A stretch of DNA of 64,000 nucleotides, from assembly GCA_036250195.1 (NCBI GenBank), contig JAVHZZ010000003.1, forward strand, positions 341,105,875 through 341,169,874. The letters run 5' to 3'. The translations under genes were made by a program, and so were the position numbers. The DNA comes from Mixophyes australis. Taxonomy: Eukaryota > Chordata > Amphibia > Anura > Limnodynastidae. The first letter of the stretch is position 1. Each line of letters starts with the position of its first letter. This document shows, one piece after another, positions 1 to 10,345 of this stretch. The notes beneath the pieces are model-generated. The model did not search any database and was not told where the DNA came from. It was given only the letters and a program-made list of their open reading frames with translations.

Positions 1-165
1 TGTAAGAATATTTGGAAGGTTAATATGTATGCTTGGGTGTGTGTCTCTCTCTCCCCCCCAGGTCTCCCCCCTCCTCCCCCTGCACACACAAAATGCATTC
101 ACACATCTAGAACAATAGGTAAAGCTTCACACACACACACACATTCACACACTTTTAGACAATAG
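1..165. repeat. low-complexity CT/CA-rich tract
   Basis: A C/T-rich run (about 44-85) is followed by short (CA)n tracts around 128-155. No gene signal is visible. Confidence 0.7.
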
Positions 166-204
166 TTAGTCAAAACACACAAACAATGACTTAGGTTCAG
201 GTGA

Positions 205-470
205 ACGGCAGTGAACCGAAGCATTGAGATCTGTAAAAAGTGAATAGCTGAGAACAGGACTGATTATGAGGCAACAATACTGCAGGTCTTGATCGTGAAA
301 CATGTAACTCAGGATACCAACTGAGAAGTGGTGAACTGCAGAGAACTGATGCACTGAGATCCCTGGAAAGTGAATAGCTTGAGAACGGAACTGATGATGA
401 GGCACGAGGTTCATGCAATAATACCACAGGTCTTGATCGTGGAACGGTTAAGACAGGGTACCGATGTGCC
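205..470. repeat. imperfect tandem duplication, unit about 120 bp
   Basis: The segment around 210-300 is repeated around 330-460. Both copies contain GAACTGCAG/GAACGGCAG, GTGAATAGCT.GAGAAC, a GATTATGAGGC/GATGATGAGGC block and CAGGTCTTGATCGTG. It lies upstream of the Ty3/Gypsy remnant and may belong to its 5' part, but no LTR boundary could be set. From 470 to 855 I recognise nothing. Confidence 0.6.
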
Positions 471-859
471 GACGGGAGCCAGAGAGAACAGCGTTCTAAC
501 AGGTAAGGAGACCCGAAGATCTGGCAACTTAGTAGAGAAGCAGGTACATTAAATAGACAAAGCTGACAGGCAATTAGCCAATCAAGAGAATGCAGGAAGT
601 TGAAAACCAAGGGAAACAGGTAAGAACAGTGTCCAAAATGCAGGTTACCTGGTGCAATGTGTGACACAAAGGGAGAAGACTAAGTTTGGACGTGAAGGGC
701 TTCCCAAGGAGCCCAAAAAGTAGGCAGAGACGCTATCACCCCATAGAGGATGGGACTTGCCCAATCGACTTGCTGACTGGCTCCATGCTACCAAGAGGCA
801 GAAATGACCTGTTATCTGAGCATGAGACAAAGGCCATGACCACCTACATACAAGAAAAC

Positions 860-2210
860 TTGGACTGAGAGTTCATCATGGAGTGCAGGTCCCCGGCCAG
901 TGCAGGGTTCCCTAAGATCCTGCATCAACTATAGGGGACTCAACGAAATTGCTATCAAGAGTCTGTAACCCCTTATAAAAGAGGCCTATAACCTGATACA
1001 TACCTGGGAAGGGGACGAATGGAGGATGGCATTCAACACAAAGGATGGGCATTACAAATACCAGGTCATGATGTTCAAACTGTACAATGCCCCAGTTGTC
1101 TTCCAAACATTTGTGAATTGCTTCTTTAGGGCCTACTGGAGACATCAGTCCTCATCTACCAGGATGACATCCTCATTATCTCCTGCATCCTGGATAATCA
1201 TGTCCAAAGTGAGCTTCCTGGGACACATCATTTCAGCAGAGTCATAGAAGGGGAACTCAGAGAATCTCTCCACTGTGCTTGATTCGCCGTGCCAAGCAAG
1301 CACAACGGAGCACAGAGATCAAGGCAGTCCAAAGCAACTACTACAGACATTTTATCTGCAAATTTTCAAGAATTGTTAGCCTTGACCAAACAGAGAACTC
1401 CTAAGTAGTTATTGACTCCCCACTATCCCAACCCCAGTTGGGATCATACACTCAAAGTTAACACATCTACGAGTACAGCGGGAGCCGTGTTCTCCCAGAA
1501 TGATGACATCGATGCCCTTCACCCTTGCGTCATCTTTTCAAAGAGGCTCACCTCCATTAAAGTCAACTACGACATGGGGAACAGAGACTGGTTGGTCATT
1601 ATCATGGTCCTCACCGAGTGGAGGCAAATTCTGGAGGGGTTCAGCTTCCTTCTCTCTATACTCACAGATCACAAGACCTGGCAGTATATTCAGGGGACAT
1701 AAATGTTGAACTCTTGGCAAACATAGTGGGTGCATTTCCTAACCAGGTTTGACTTTCTCATAACATACCACTTGTATCCAGCAACGCCAAGGCCAACACA
1801 CACTCATGGCAGTTGTCTCTCAAAAGATCCATCTTGGAGGGCAAAACTATTATACCTCCAGGCTTGATTCTGGGAACGACCATCTCTTTGGAGTTGCTGG
1901 ACAATATTCAGATTGAAACGACAGCAGTCACCAAGGTGTCCAAGGCAAGTGGGTTGTTTCACCTGGCTGCCAGAAATGACTCACGATTGGCAGAACGCAG
2001 CATCAGGAAAACAATTGATTTCTTCCTCTAGTCTGTAAGATTCCTCTGACTGCACTAGAGTTAGAGAGCCACCAGGCATACATTAGCCAGTCAATTATTG
2101 ACTCTCGCAGATCTGGTACAGGGGTGAAGTGCCTGGACTTCGATCCTGAGGATAGACTGATATTCATGCACCTGCTCTGCTCACAATACCAACTACAGAC
2201 AGGTGGCAGT
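860..2210 (+). mobile_element. decayed Ty3/Gypsy-like retrotransposon pol fragment
   Basis: Across several frames, broken by stops and shifts, the sequence keeps the order of a Ty3/Gypsy pol: a reverse-transcriptase block with [25 protein letters not shown] and a YQDD active-site box at 1157-1168, then [11 protein letters not shown]; an RNase H block near 1412-1690 (AGAVFSQ, LHPCVIFSKRL, NYDMGNRDWL, LTDHK); and a weaker integrase-side remnant to about 2200. At least two frameshifts and several stops make it inactive. No gag or LTR pair was recognised. Confidence 0.85.
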
Positions 2211-2214
2211 CCAC

Positions 2215-2625
2215 CATCAATACAGAAAACTTTTTTTTTATTTATTGAAAGCCTGGGAACAGTGTTGCTACAGAAAAATTATTATTAAGAAACCACACCT
2301 CTTTACTGTTTATCAACTTCATTCTTCACAATTCTATATTCTTCAACCCATCGACCTTGGCTTTGTCGCTTGTGATGTTACCTTCTCCAACCCATCAACT
2401 TTAGCTTTGTCCCTCAAGACTAGTCCTCTCAGCGCTAATTGGCTTACCTAGTCGTGGTGTGTCTCTGATAGCTACCCCAGCCAAGTCATTCTCTACTTGG
2501 AGTAACCAGCACTGTCATACAGTCTAGATCAGTAGTGCTCATCTTTTATTTAACTAAATTTACCACCATCCCCCACATTGTTTTGACGGATTTTGACATT
2601 GTTTTGGCCATATCCATACAATGCA
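2215..2625. other. intergenic, no recognisable feature
   Basis: Moderately AT-rich sequence with an A/T run at 2229-2245. It may be the degraded end of the Gypsy remnant. No gene or clear repeat boundary is visible. Confidence 0.5.
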
Positions 2626-2850
2626 TCTTGAAGGAATCGCCGGTGCAGCAATGGCGCTGAAGAGGGATAAGGGAGGCTAGTCTCTAGGTGGCCCGATGCA
2701 AGTGGTAAGGGGCAGACAACAAAGTCCTTGCTATTTTGTTACACCTTAGCAGTGCAGGTAGCCACTCAGGGAAAGAAGCGGGCGAGACAGAAGGCAGGAT
2801 ACGGTGAGGGTAATTAAAGGAGAGGGGGAAGAAAGTTTATTGTACATAGT
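2626..2850 (+). repeat. dispersed direct repeat, copy 1 (DIRS-associated tail sequence)
   Basis: This stretch matches 10130-10345 in the same orientation: both contain GCAGCAATGGCGCT.AAGAGG, GGGGCAGA.AACAAAGTCCTT, CTATTTTGTTACACCT and GGCGAGACAG.AGGCAGGA. The second copy follows a DIRS-like element, so this is probably an isolated piece of the same family. Confidence 0.75.
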
Positions 2851-3840
2851 TTTTCAGTCTTGCAAGGACTCTGAACAATCCTCTGGACCTCCAAGGATTT
2901 TAAATTTACAGAGGAAGACCTGAACGGTCTAGGGCATCAGCCCTGTGGCTGGTAAATATAAATTCATAAATTCAAAAGAAAGATAAAGAAATATTAAATT
3001 ATGAACGTTAAAAAAATAAAAAAATTAAAAAAAAAAATCTAAAATCATTAATTTTATTTTGATTAATTTAACATTGTGTGTCTTTGTAATGCTACAAAGT
3101 AAATACATTAAAATAAATAAAATAAGGAAACTATGAAGTGTGAACTAAAGTATAAATGTTAGAGGAATTGTATTGCACTCAGATAGCAATTGTTAAGCAG
3201 AGATGTCTGGGTTAGGATACTAGCAAGTTAATGTATGAAACAATATAATACTATCTAAGGTTATATAATACTATCTAAGGTGAGACAAGGCAGAGGAACA
3301 ATTGCTTAGTTTAAGGACATAATTTGGACTTTTATTTGCTTTTGTTTTTTGTATGAGACAATGTTTACATTGATCTACTTTATGCATAAACCAGTATGCT
3401 GATGGTAATAACAATTAGTGACCCCTTTTCCCAGACATTCTTTTGTTTGACATGATTAGGTTAGGAGACATGGAGTGAAGTTGTATGTTGATCGGGCTGA
3501 TTACCAGGAGAGGACAAGGTTATATCCAGGTTGTGGTTAGAATTACAATAAGGAGTCATCATATATGTTATTATATACATTTATACACATTTATTTCTTA
3601 GTAGTAAGATTTGTAGTCACTCAGAATATATACATGCTGTGGTTTCTTTACCGTTATCTACTCCTTCCACTTCCTGGTCACATGTCTGTCCTGTGCTGAT
3701 GTAGTCTTATAGATACTCTACCTTAAATTACTACTTGGCAGTGATATTGTTGGGGTATCAGGGTTCACCGATACTTTAATGTCAGTCAGATCTTCCTTGA
3801 TTTTCAGTCGACTGGTGAACGGAAAAACACTCAACACCTG
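2850..3840. other. AT-rich intergenic DNA with an 18-bp doublet
   Basis: An A/T-only-like stretch covers 2990-3130. At 3244-3281 the word TATAATACTATCTAAGGT occurs twice in tandem. No coding signal is seen. Confidence 0.55.
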
Positions 3841-3848
3841 TATGATAT

Positions 3849-3920
3849 AATTATTATTATTATTATTAGTATTATTTATTTGTTAGGCGCCACAAGGTAT
3901 CCGCATGCTGAGTAATTCTG
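3849..3920 (-). repeat. LINE/SINE-type 3' tail with (TAA)n
   Basis: An ATT/TAA trinucleotide run borders TTATTTGTTAGGCGCCACAAGG. Read on the minus strand this is GGCGCCTAACAAATAAATA followed by a TAA repeat, the layout of a 3' end of a non-LTR retroposon. The body of the element was not identified. Confidence 0.5.
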
Positions 3921-4870
3921 ATTCTGTTCCAACCAGAGCTTACCTCAGGGCCTTTATTTATACAGTAGAATATTAGAGGTATAGAAGCTTAACAACCAAT
4001 TATAAGATAGTAGACTATGAAAACAACATGAAAGCAACAAGCTAATTATACATTATGCGTACTCTGCAACTTGTAAGTTTAAACAAATCTTTCTTATTTA
4101 TGCTTTTATCTTCTCAAGCATTCTGCCACCAGTCTTATTGTTACTTTACATAGAATGTTCAGCTATGCGTCCTTGGGTTGTTCATGTTCTCTGAGAACAT
4201 CTTGTTGTAACATTTCTCAAGGCTTCAATCTATTTCTCTTCTCATTCTGAGTAAAATATCTACTAATTTCTTTTAGGGCTATAACATATTATATTCTAAA
4301 GCTTAGCACATGATAGATATTAAATCAATAATCATACAATTTTACCCTTACAATATATATAGATATAGGATACTACCTTACCGATAATTATTATATTACA
4401 GTCATTATGTACAGGTCTGCATACACATATTATTTATTATTATACTGTAAGGCTATTAAATGTATTCAACGTTCCTCAACCAAATGCATTTTCATTACAA
4501 GGTGAATGCCAAATATATTTATGCTGCACAGGTTAATTTATTACGCAGTTAGACTCTTTTAAAATATATCATTAGCAGCATTGATGTCATCACTTATAAG
4601 CTGGACTCATTATCAGCATTAAAAATAATGCATATGCATATGTTATGGTGGTGGGCTAAGTATAGCAGGCATATAAATGTGTGATTTGTAAACTACTGAT
4701 GTAGGACAGTACCTAAATATTAGGTACGCCAGTGAAGACTGTAGATTATTTAATGTTGTGAAATACCATAGTAGTGTAATAACGCAGTTAGCATGCCTTA
4801 TTGCTCTGATTTTTACTATTGATTCAACCCCATTTATCCTGTGTGGTCAAGAGTCTGTAAGATATCATAA
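3920..4870. other. AT-rich intergenic DNA, nothing recognised
   Basis: Uniformly AT-rich with short TA and ATT runs. Composition changes abruptly near 4880 to a GC-rich block. Confidence 0.5.
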
Positions 4871-5106
4871 ATATTGAATAGCATGGGTGTGGAGATGGTG
4901 CCCGAGAAGCGGGCGAAGGTGCCCGCCATCGCTATGCCCCTGGAGGGGCTGAAGATGTGCCTGGTGCCCGGGAAGGGGATGAAGAGTCCCCCGGTAGCTG
5001 AGCCCTGCAAGTGGGTGAAGACAGAAGAGGAGAAGAACTTACCCGTCCATCGATCCAGCGGCGGTGAGTATGACTTTCTTCCTGCAGGTCCCGTGCGCGG
5101 GGGAAG

Positions 5107-5270
5107 GATGAGCCAATCAGGGCTCATCTTTCCCCGCTGGCCAATCAGCGGCCGGATGCGCGAGCCAATCGCGGCTCGCGCCCGGCCATTCAAAAGATTG
5201 GCGCCGACGCGAGCCAATCAGCGCTCGCGCCGGCTGATGACATCACGCCGGCGACTATATAAGTCGCCGG
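5107..5270 (+). promoter_or_regulatory. compact promoter with CCAAT boxes and TATA box, each in an inverted repeat
   Basis: Forward CCAAT boxes lie at 5113, 5141, 5165 and 5215 and a reverse one (ATTGG) at 5198; a CRE-like TGACATCA is at 5238-5245 and TATATAA at 5256-5262. Perfect inverted repeats bracket them: GATGAGCC/GGCTCATC (5107-5114, 5121-5128), CCGCTG/CAGCGG (5134-5139, 5146-5151), CGCGAGCC/GGCTCGCG (5159-5166, 5173-5180), CGCGAGC/GCTCGCG (5208-5214, 5223-5229) and CCGGCGAC/GTCGCCGG (5248-5255, 5263-5270) around the TATA. Transcription would start near 5285-5295 on the + strand. Confidence 0.75.
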
Positions 5271-5312
5271 GTGGCGCCATTTTGCCAGAAGTCCGTCGGC
5301 GGAGAAGAGAGA

Positions 5313-6075
5313 GGACGTCTCTTCAAGACGTCCAGCAACAGAGCCAGCGGCAGCGGCGGCAGGGGGCCCTTGTAAGGGCCGTGAGCTACCCTGCCGCCAG
5401 AAGACTTCAATCAAGCGGAGATCGTCGGCGGGGAGCCCTTGTCAGGGCTGAGAGCGCCCCCGCCAAGCAGCCCTCAACAGTGCCGAACCGGAGAAGAGGC
5501 GCCGCCGGCTGGAGGGTCTGGAAGACCCGGAGAAAGAAGCAGAAGACGGCGTGGCAAGTTGAGTATCCTGCGCAGAGCAGGTAAGTGTACTCAGCTTTAA
5601 TTCGGGCACTAGGCCCGTGGGCACAGTCGGGCACAAGGCCCGTGGGCATAGTAACTAGGGGCACAAGGCCCAGGGACTTGGGCACTAGGCCCCAACAAAG
5701 TTAGTGGGCCAGTAGGCCATAGTATTGATAATAAAGGGGACAAGCCCCTAATAGTTAGACAGGGGCGTGAGAGCCCAGGTACAAGGGCACAAGGCCCTTA
5801 GGTAGTTAGTGGCCTAGAGGCCATAGGAAGGCCAGAGGGCCTGGTTAGGGGCTGGTAGCCCGTAGGCTACTAAGGGCACAAGGCCCTCAGTCAGTTAGGG
5901 AGGCCACAGGCCTCAGGCAGGGGCTAGGACCCCTAGGTAGTAGGGCACAAGGCCCTAGTTAGTGGGCTCAGAGCCCTGAGGTAGAGAGGGGGCTGAGGCC
6001 CATGAAACAGAGCAGAAGGCTCTGTGTGTAGCTGGGCAGAGACCCATGGTGTGTGTGGTAGAGGCGTGAGAGCCT
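5313..6075 (+). repeat. array of about 20 short hairpins with varied stems
   Basis: Perfect stems of 4-8 bp with 3-6 nt loops follow one another every 20-40 bp. Examples: GGACGTCT-CTTCA-AGACGTCC (5313), GGCCCT-TGTA-AGGGCC (5365), AGCCCT-TGTC-AGGGCT (5434), CGGGC-ACTAG-GCCCG (5603), CGGGC-ACAAG-GCCCG (5628), AGGGG-ACAAG-CCCCT (5735), AAGGGC-ACAAG-GCCCTT (5783), TGGCC-TAGA-GGCCA (5810), AGGCC-AGAG-GGCCT (5829), GTAGCC-CGTA-GGCTAC (5855), GAGGCC-ACA-GGCCTC (5900), TAGGGC-ACAAG-GCCCTA (5941), CAGAGC-AGAAG-GCTCTG (6008) and AGGC-GTGAGA-GCCT (6062). Confidence 0.8.
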
Positions 6076-7450
6076 TGTGAGTGTAGGCGCGGTCCTGTGT
6101 GAGGTGAGCACACGTGGTTAGGAGGTACAGTAGAGCGGAGGCTCCTGTGGTGCTGTAGCAACCTGCTGGTTGGCTAACAGCGGTGTGTTCGGGTAAGTAG
6201 CGTGCAAAGTACTGTATACTGTATTTATTCTGTCTGTGCGGCGAGTATAGTTTACATTACGGTATTTTGGGGTGTGCTACATAACTGTGTCCAGGGGCAA
6301 GACGTCAGGCCCCCATTAAAGGTAGGCTCTTGTTCCTGTGGTTTTCCTGTGCTAACCCGTGTTGTGGGGACAAGCGTAGTTACCAGCATACACATAGTCA
6401 GGGGAGAACACACGTAGTTTTCCTGTCCCTTAAGTCCCCGGGGTCACACTGGTACCCAGAGGGGGTGGCTGAGTGAGTTGGTGGCAGTGCAGCACACCTT
6501 GAGGCAGTTCCAGGGGCGGCCGTGGTTCTGATCAAGGGTCCTCAAGGCCGGTTCCGTGCAGGTGGACCTGTGGTTCCGGAATTGGGGACACGTGTGAGAT
6601 ACCCGAGTACAGGCAGTCGGGCGGTTCAGTTCGATCGGCTGTTCCGTGCGGCAGTCGGCCCGCGGGTTAGTGTGCTGTTCTACTGAGCCTCAGCCGGGCT
6701 TAAAGAACCCGTACTTAGGGCCTGTGTGTGACTCCATAGCAAGAAGGCAGCTTCTTGGTACGACCTGGGTGAGGGGGTTAGGAACCGCCCTCCCGTTTAG
6801 GCTGTGAACACCGGCTGGTGTTCCCCGTAGCGTGTAAGTGAGCAGTTCCGTTAGTGCACCACGCCTAGTTAGTCATAGTGGTTTGACTTAGTTGCGTTGC
6901 CGACCATTAGAACGTTGTTAGGGTCGGGTCGCTGTTGTAGTCAGTCCAGTTTTGTGGGTGCCCTTTTAGTCTCACGGAGAGCGTAGAGGGAGGCTGTGTG
7001 TTCTTGTCATCCGCAGGAGTCGGAAAGGTGCAGGAGGACCGGATCGGAAGTGGGAGTGTCCCGGTGAGTACCACGCTCGATTCCCCCTTTCGGTTAGGCC
7101 CTCACCGGCAGGTGTGCGAGGTACTTGAGGCGGGATTAGTCCTCGGATTAGTCTTGGCCTTCAGTGCCTGTAGTCCCCCGCGTCTTGGCAAGAACAAAGT
7201 GAGGAGGCGGCAAGGAGCTTGGACTGACTGTGCCCTTGTTCTTTGCCGTAGTCTCGGACAGCCCTTACCTGGTAGGCACGGCCGTAATCTCTGTCTCTAT
7301 CTTAGAGGGACGTGATTAGAGGTGACTGCGGCTGCGGATCTGCTGGGATTGGATCGCAGCTGGGAAATCGGAAGCGGACTGGAGGTGACCATCGTTTTCA
7401 AGGTGAGTTCTTTTGTGTTGCGTCTGTCCCTGTCTTTCCCCGCAGGGGGC
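6076..7450 (+). other. GC-rich downstream part with sparse hairpins and splice-like signals
   Basis: Perfect hairpins recur at lower density: AAGAAG-GCAG-CTTCTT at 6741 and GAACACC-GGCT-GGTGTTC at 6806. TTCTTGTCATCCGCAG ends at 7016 and GTGAGT starts at 7064, giving a possible 47-nt exon; another GTGAGT is at 7403. No long open frame and no domain are visible. Confidence 0.45.
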
Positions 7451-7694
7451 GATACATGGGTATGAATATGTTGGCTAGCACAGACTTAATAGGGGGTTGT
7501 CACATCACACATATAAGCACAATATACAAGCTAAAACCCGTCTTGCTATATGTTTGTTTATTCACCTGGGAGGTTTATGGCCATGCAAGCACTTAGGGAC
7601 AAGGACATAGTACTGGGAGGTGTCTTATTACATCTCATTACAAGTGCTATTATTTCCGAATATACAAATTCTCTGCTAAAAGACTGCATAGCAC
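7451..7694. other. intergenic, nothing recognised
   Basis: The composition returns to AT-rich. No repeat boundary or coding signal is seen. Confidence 0.5.
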
Positions 7695-7910
7695 TAATCA
7701 TCATCATCACCATTTATTTATATAGCGCCAACATATTCCGTAGAGCTTTACAATTGGGGACAAACATAATAAACTAATAAACAAACTGGGTAAAACAGAC
7801 AAAGAGGTGAGAAGGCCCTGCTAGCAAGCTTACAATCTATGGGACAATGGGAGATTGACACATGAGGTTAAGTCTACATTTTGCATTTTGGCCCAGCAAG
7901 ACTGCAAAGG
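7695..7910 (-). mobile_element. 3' end of an L2/CR1-like LINE (minus strand)
   Basis: TCATCATCATCACCATTTATTTATATAGCGCC is the minus-strand tail of an element ending GGCGCTATATAAATAAATG(GTGATGA)n. The adjacent sequence, including the GGGACAATGGGAG and ATGAGGTTAAGTCTACAT words, matches 45780-45820, where the reverse-transcriptase C terminus of the same family is still readable. Confidence 0.75.
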
Positions 7911-8780
7911 TAAAAGTAAGTTAATATTACACAAGGACCCTGTTGTCGGTAAATTTGTACCATTAAAGTTGTCTGATAACTGAAAAATATTACAGTATCA
8001 TTTTTAGAAGTCCTGCTGACTGAAGAGTTTAGCACAACTCGTGGCAAAAAGTACACAAGTCAGCACAATACAGCTAAAATCTCATCTCTGAACCACCTGA
8101 CACACTCATACCAATATCTGGCCTTCAAGGTGTTAAGCAATAGCAGCAGAAGCTGTTGATTAACATTACAGAGTTCACGCCCGGTCCATCAGGACTCCAA
8201 CACCAGCACACCAGACAGCTGACGCCATGCCCAGCACAACGGCCTGTGCATTATCTCACAGGGGAAGATCCACCGAACAGCTGAGCATTCCCAGGCAGTG
8301 CAATGTGTATGTTAAAGTACACAAACTTTATTCATTCAGTTTAAAGAGAATACAGGAGGTCAGTATGGTGGAGATATGATGAGGCTTTTAGATTGAAATC
8401 ACAAGGGCAAAGGCCACATAAGTTTCGGAATACAGGATACATATTTGTCTAAGATCACAGAGTGCTGAATCAGTAGAAAGGAATGGTGTAGCGATAAGGT
8501 TTGGAGCAGGGAGGCCAGTAAAGGTTAGCAGGATGCTAGAGTGGCTGGCTAGGTATCCAAAAAGGGAAGAAGCCGAATTGTTGCAGGCAGGTTTTCTTAT
8601 GGAAGGTTTTAGGATTTCTGTTACAAGAAGCATCCCCCCAAGGGGGGGGGCGGGGGTCCCAAGAATTTGAAGTCAATTAACATGCAATCTGCAATAGTCA
8701 CGGATAAGATTATCAAGGAGCTAATGTTGGACCAAATGGCTGGCCCATTCCAGAAGCCTCCCAGTTAGAATTTAGTAATT
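7910..8780. other. intergenic, no clear feature
   Basis: Mixed sequence with a G-rich run at 8642-8657 next to a C-rich run. The last part may be the degraded 5' portion of the DIRS-like element that follows. No gene signal is seen. Confidence 0.45.
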
Positions 8781-9593
8781 TCATCTTTGGGGCTGGTTCC
8801 TAAGAAGGCAGCAGAAAATTTTAGGCTGATCCAGCACTTATCTTACCAAGCAGTGGCATCAGTTAACGATGCTATGGACAGGGAGACGTGTTCGGGCCAA
8901 TATCAATCCTTTGTCAGGGCTGTAAAAATGGTCAAAAAGCATGGAAAAGGTGCCCTTATGGCAAAATTAGAAGTAGAGTCCACTTTTTGAATGTTGCCGC
9001 TGCACCCTGACAGCTTTAGGTTGATGGGTTTTTCAGTCTGATGGGTATTATTTCAGACAAGTGTTTGCCTATGGGCTGTTCAGCATCATGTGCATTTTTT
9101 CGAAGCCTTTATCTTCTTTTTGCAGTGGTGTTTTGAATCAAGCACAGGATGCAAATCAATGCTGAATTTACTGGATGATTTTTTGGTGGCAGGACCAACA
9201 GAGTCAGATCAGTGTAAGAACTGGCTGTGTGAGTTGAAGAATGTGCTTAAGTATTTTGAGTATTGGAGCTCTACGGTCAGACATGTCAGGGGCAGGCATT
9301 GATAGAGTGAGAAATAAAGTGAAATCTGCTATTGCCAAGTTTATTACTTCACGTGCCAGCAGTAGAAGCAAAAATCGTGGTTCAATTGTGCAGGTTTTTA
9401 AAAGAGTGATGGGGTGCACCTTTAAGTTGCTGCACTTGATATGTTTAGCAATATGCAGGAGGCGCTTAAGAGGTTGTTGTTACAGGAGGTCGTAGCGGTG
9501 GGGGGCTTCGGTGCCCATAGACAGGGTCATGAGGACCTTGCTAAGCGGGCAAGCGTCGAGCAAGGCATAGAATGAGAGATCCAGCAGGGCCGG

Positions 9594-9961
9594 GCAGTAT
9601 CACCCGGGAAGACGGCCACACGCCTGGTTCCAGCTTCAACAGTTGGGCCAATACGGGTGGCGTGCCAGGTTTCAGCAATTGGAGGGTGATTTATACCAAG
9701 AGGGATGGTCAGGAGGACGTTGCTGCGGTGCCTACATGGTGGGCAGAACACACCCTATCTTTCTAGAGAGACGCCAGGCAGTATCACCCTGGGTAGACGG
9801 CCGCATGCCTGGTTCCAGCTTCAACAGTTGGGCCAATACGGGCGGCGTGCCAGGTTTCAGCAATTGAAGGGTGATTTATGCCACAGGGCTGGTCTCAGGA
9901 GAATGTTGCTGTGGTGCCTACATGGTAGGCAGAACACACCCTATTTTTTTCAAATGGAACT
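9594..9961 (+). repeat. 184-bp tandem duplication in the DIRS-like tail
   Basis: GCAGTATCACCC starts both copies (9594 and 9778), and each contains CCTGGTTCCAGCTTCAACAG, GGGCCAATACGGG.GGCGTG, CAGGTTTCAGCAATTG, GTGCCTACATGGT and GGCAGAACACACCC. The copies differ at scattered positions, so the duplication is not recent. Confidence 0.85.
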
Positions 9962-10129
9962 TGAAAAAGTTGGCAAATTTTCTTAGCCTTGCACGCCGCT
10001 TGTCTGCCAAATACAAGTTTGGAAGTGTTTAATAAAGCTGTGACCAAAATAATTTTGCCAAATACTTGTCTCAGAGTCTTTCTTTATTAGCTCACTGCAC
10101 GGGACGCAGGTTGGTCGGCCTATATCCCT

Positions 10130-10345
10130 TAAAGAAATCGCAGGCGCAGCAATGGCGCTAAAGAGGGATAATGGTCGCTAGGCAAGTGGCATGAAGAAAG
10201 AGGGGCAGATAACAAAGTCCTTCCTATTTTGTTACACCTGAGCATTGCAGGTAGCCACTAAGGGAAAGGAAGGGGCGAGACAGGAGGCAGGACAATGTGA
10301 GGTTAGTTAAAGGAGAGGGGAAGGAAGTCTATTATACAGTTTTTT
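10130..10345 (+). repeat. dispersed direct repeat, copy 2
   Basis: Same-orientation partner of 2626-2850. Both copies run from a GCAGCAATGGCGCT word to a GAGAGGGG.AAGAAAGT/GAAGGAAGT word. Here it directly follows the DIRS-like tail. Confidence 0.75.

Larger units (their letters stand above)
4880..7450 (+). other. unidentified GC-rich promoter-plus-hairpin unit
   Basis: A block of about 2.5 kb with high GC and CpG content is set in AT-rich DNA. It has a promoter-like head (CCAAT boxes 5107-5230, TATA 5256), a strong donor-like CAG|GTAAGT at 5581, an array of short hairpins (about 4900-6075, scattered to 6823) and further splice-like signals (acceptor at 7016, donor at 7064). No protein domain is recognisable and no direct-repeat LTR pair occurs in the window. 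It could be the leader of an LTR-type retroelement, a solo LTR with flanking sequence, or the 5' end of a non-coding gene. Confidence 0.55.

Noticed and set aside
4874..5584. A 236-codon open frame across the GC-rich block
   Set aside because: It runs through the promoter boxes, the TATA and the hairpins, has no recognisable domain and ends 1 bp past the start of a strong donor. GC-rich DNA has few stops, so it is probably by chance.
4880..7450. Calling the GC-rich block an endogenous retrovirus
   Set aside because: No second LTR, primer-binding site, gag, pol or env signal was found; the promoter layout alone is not enough.
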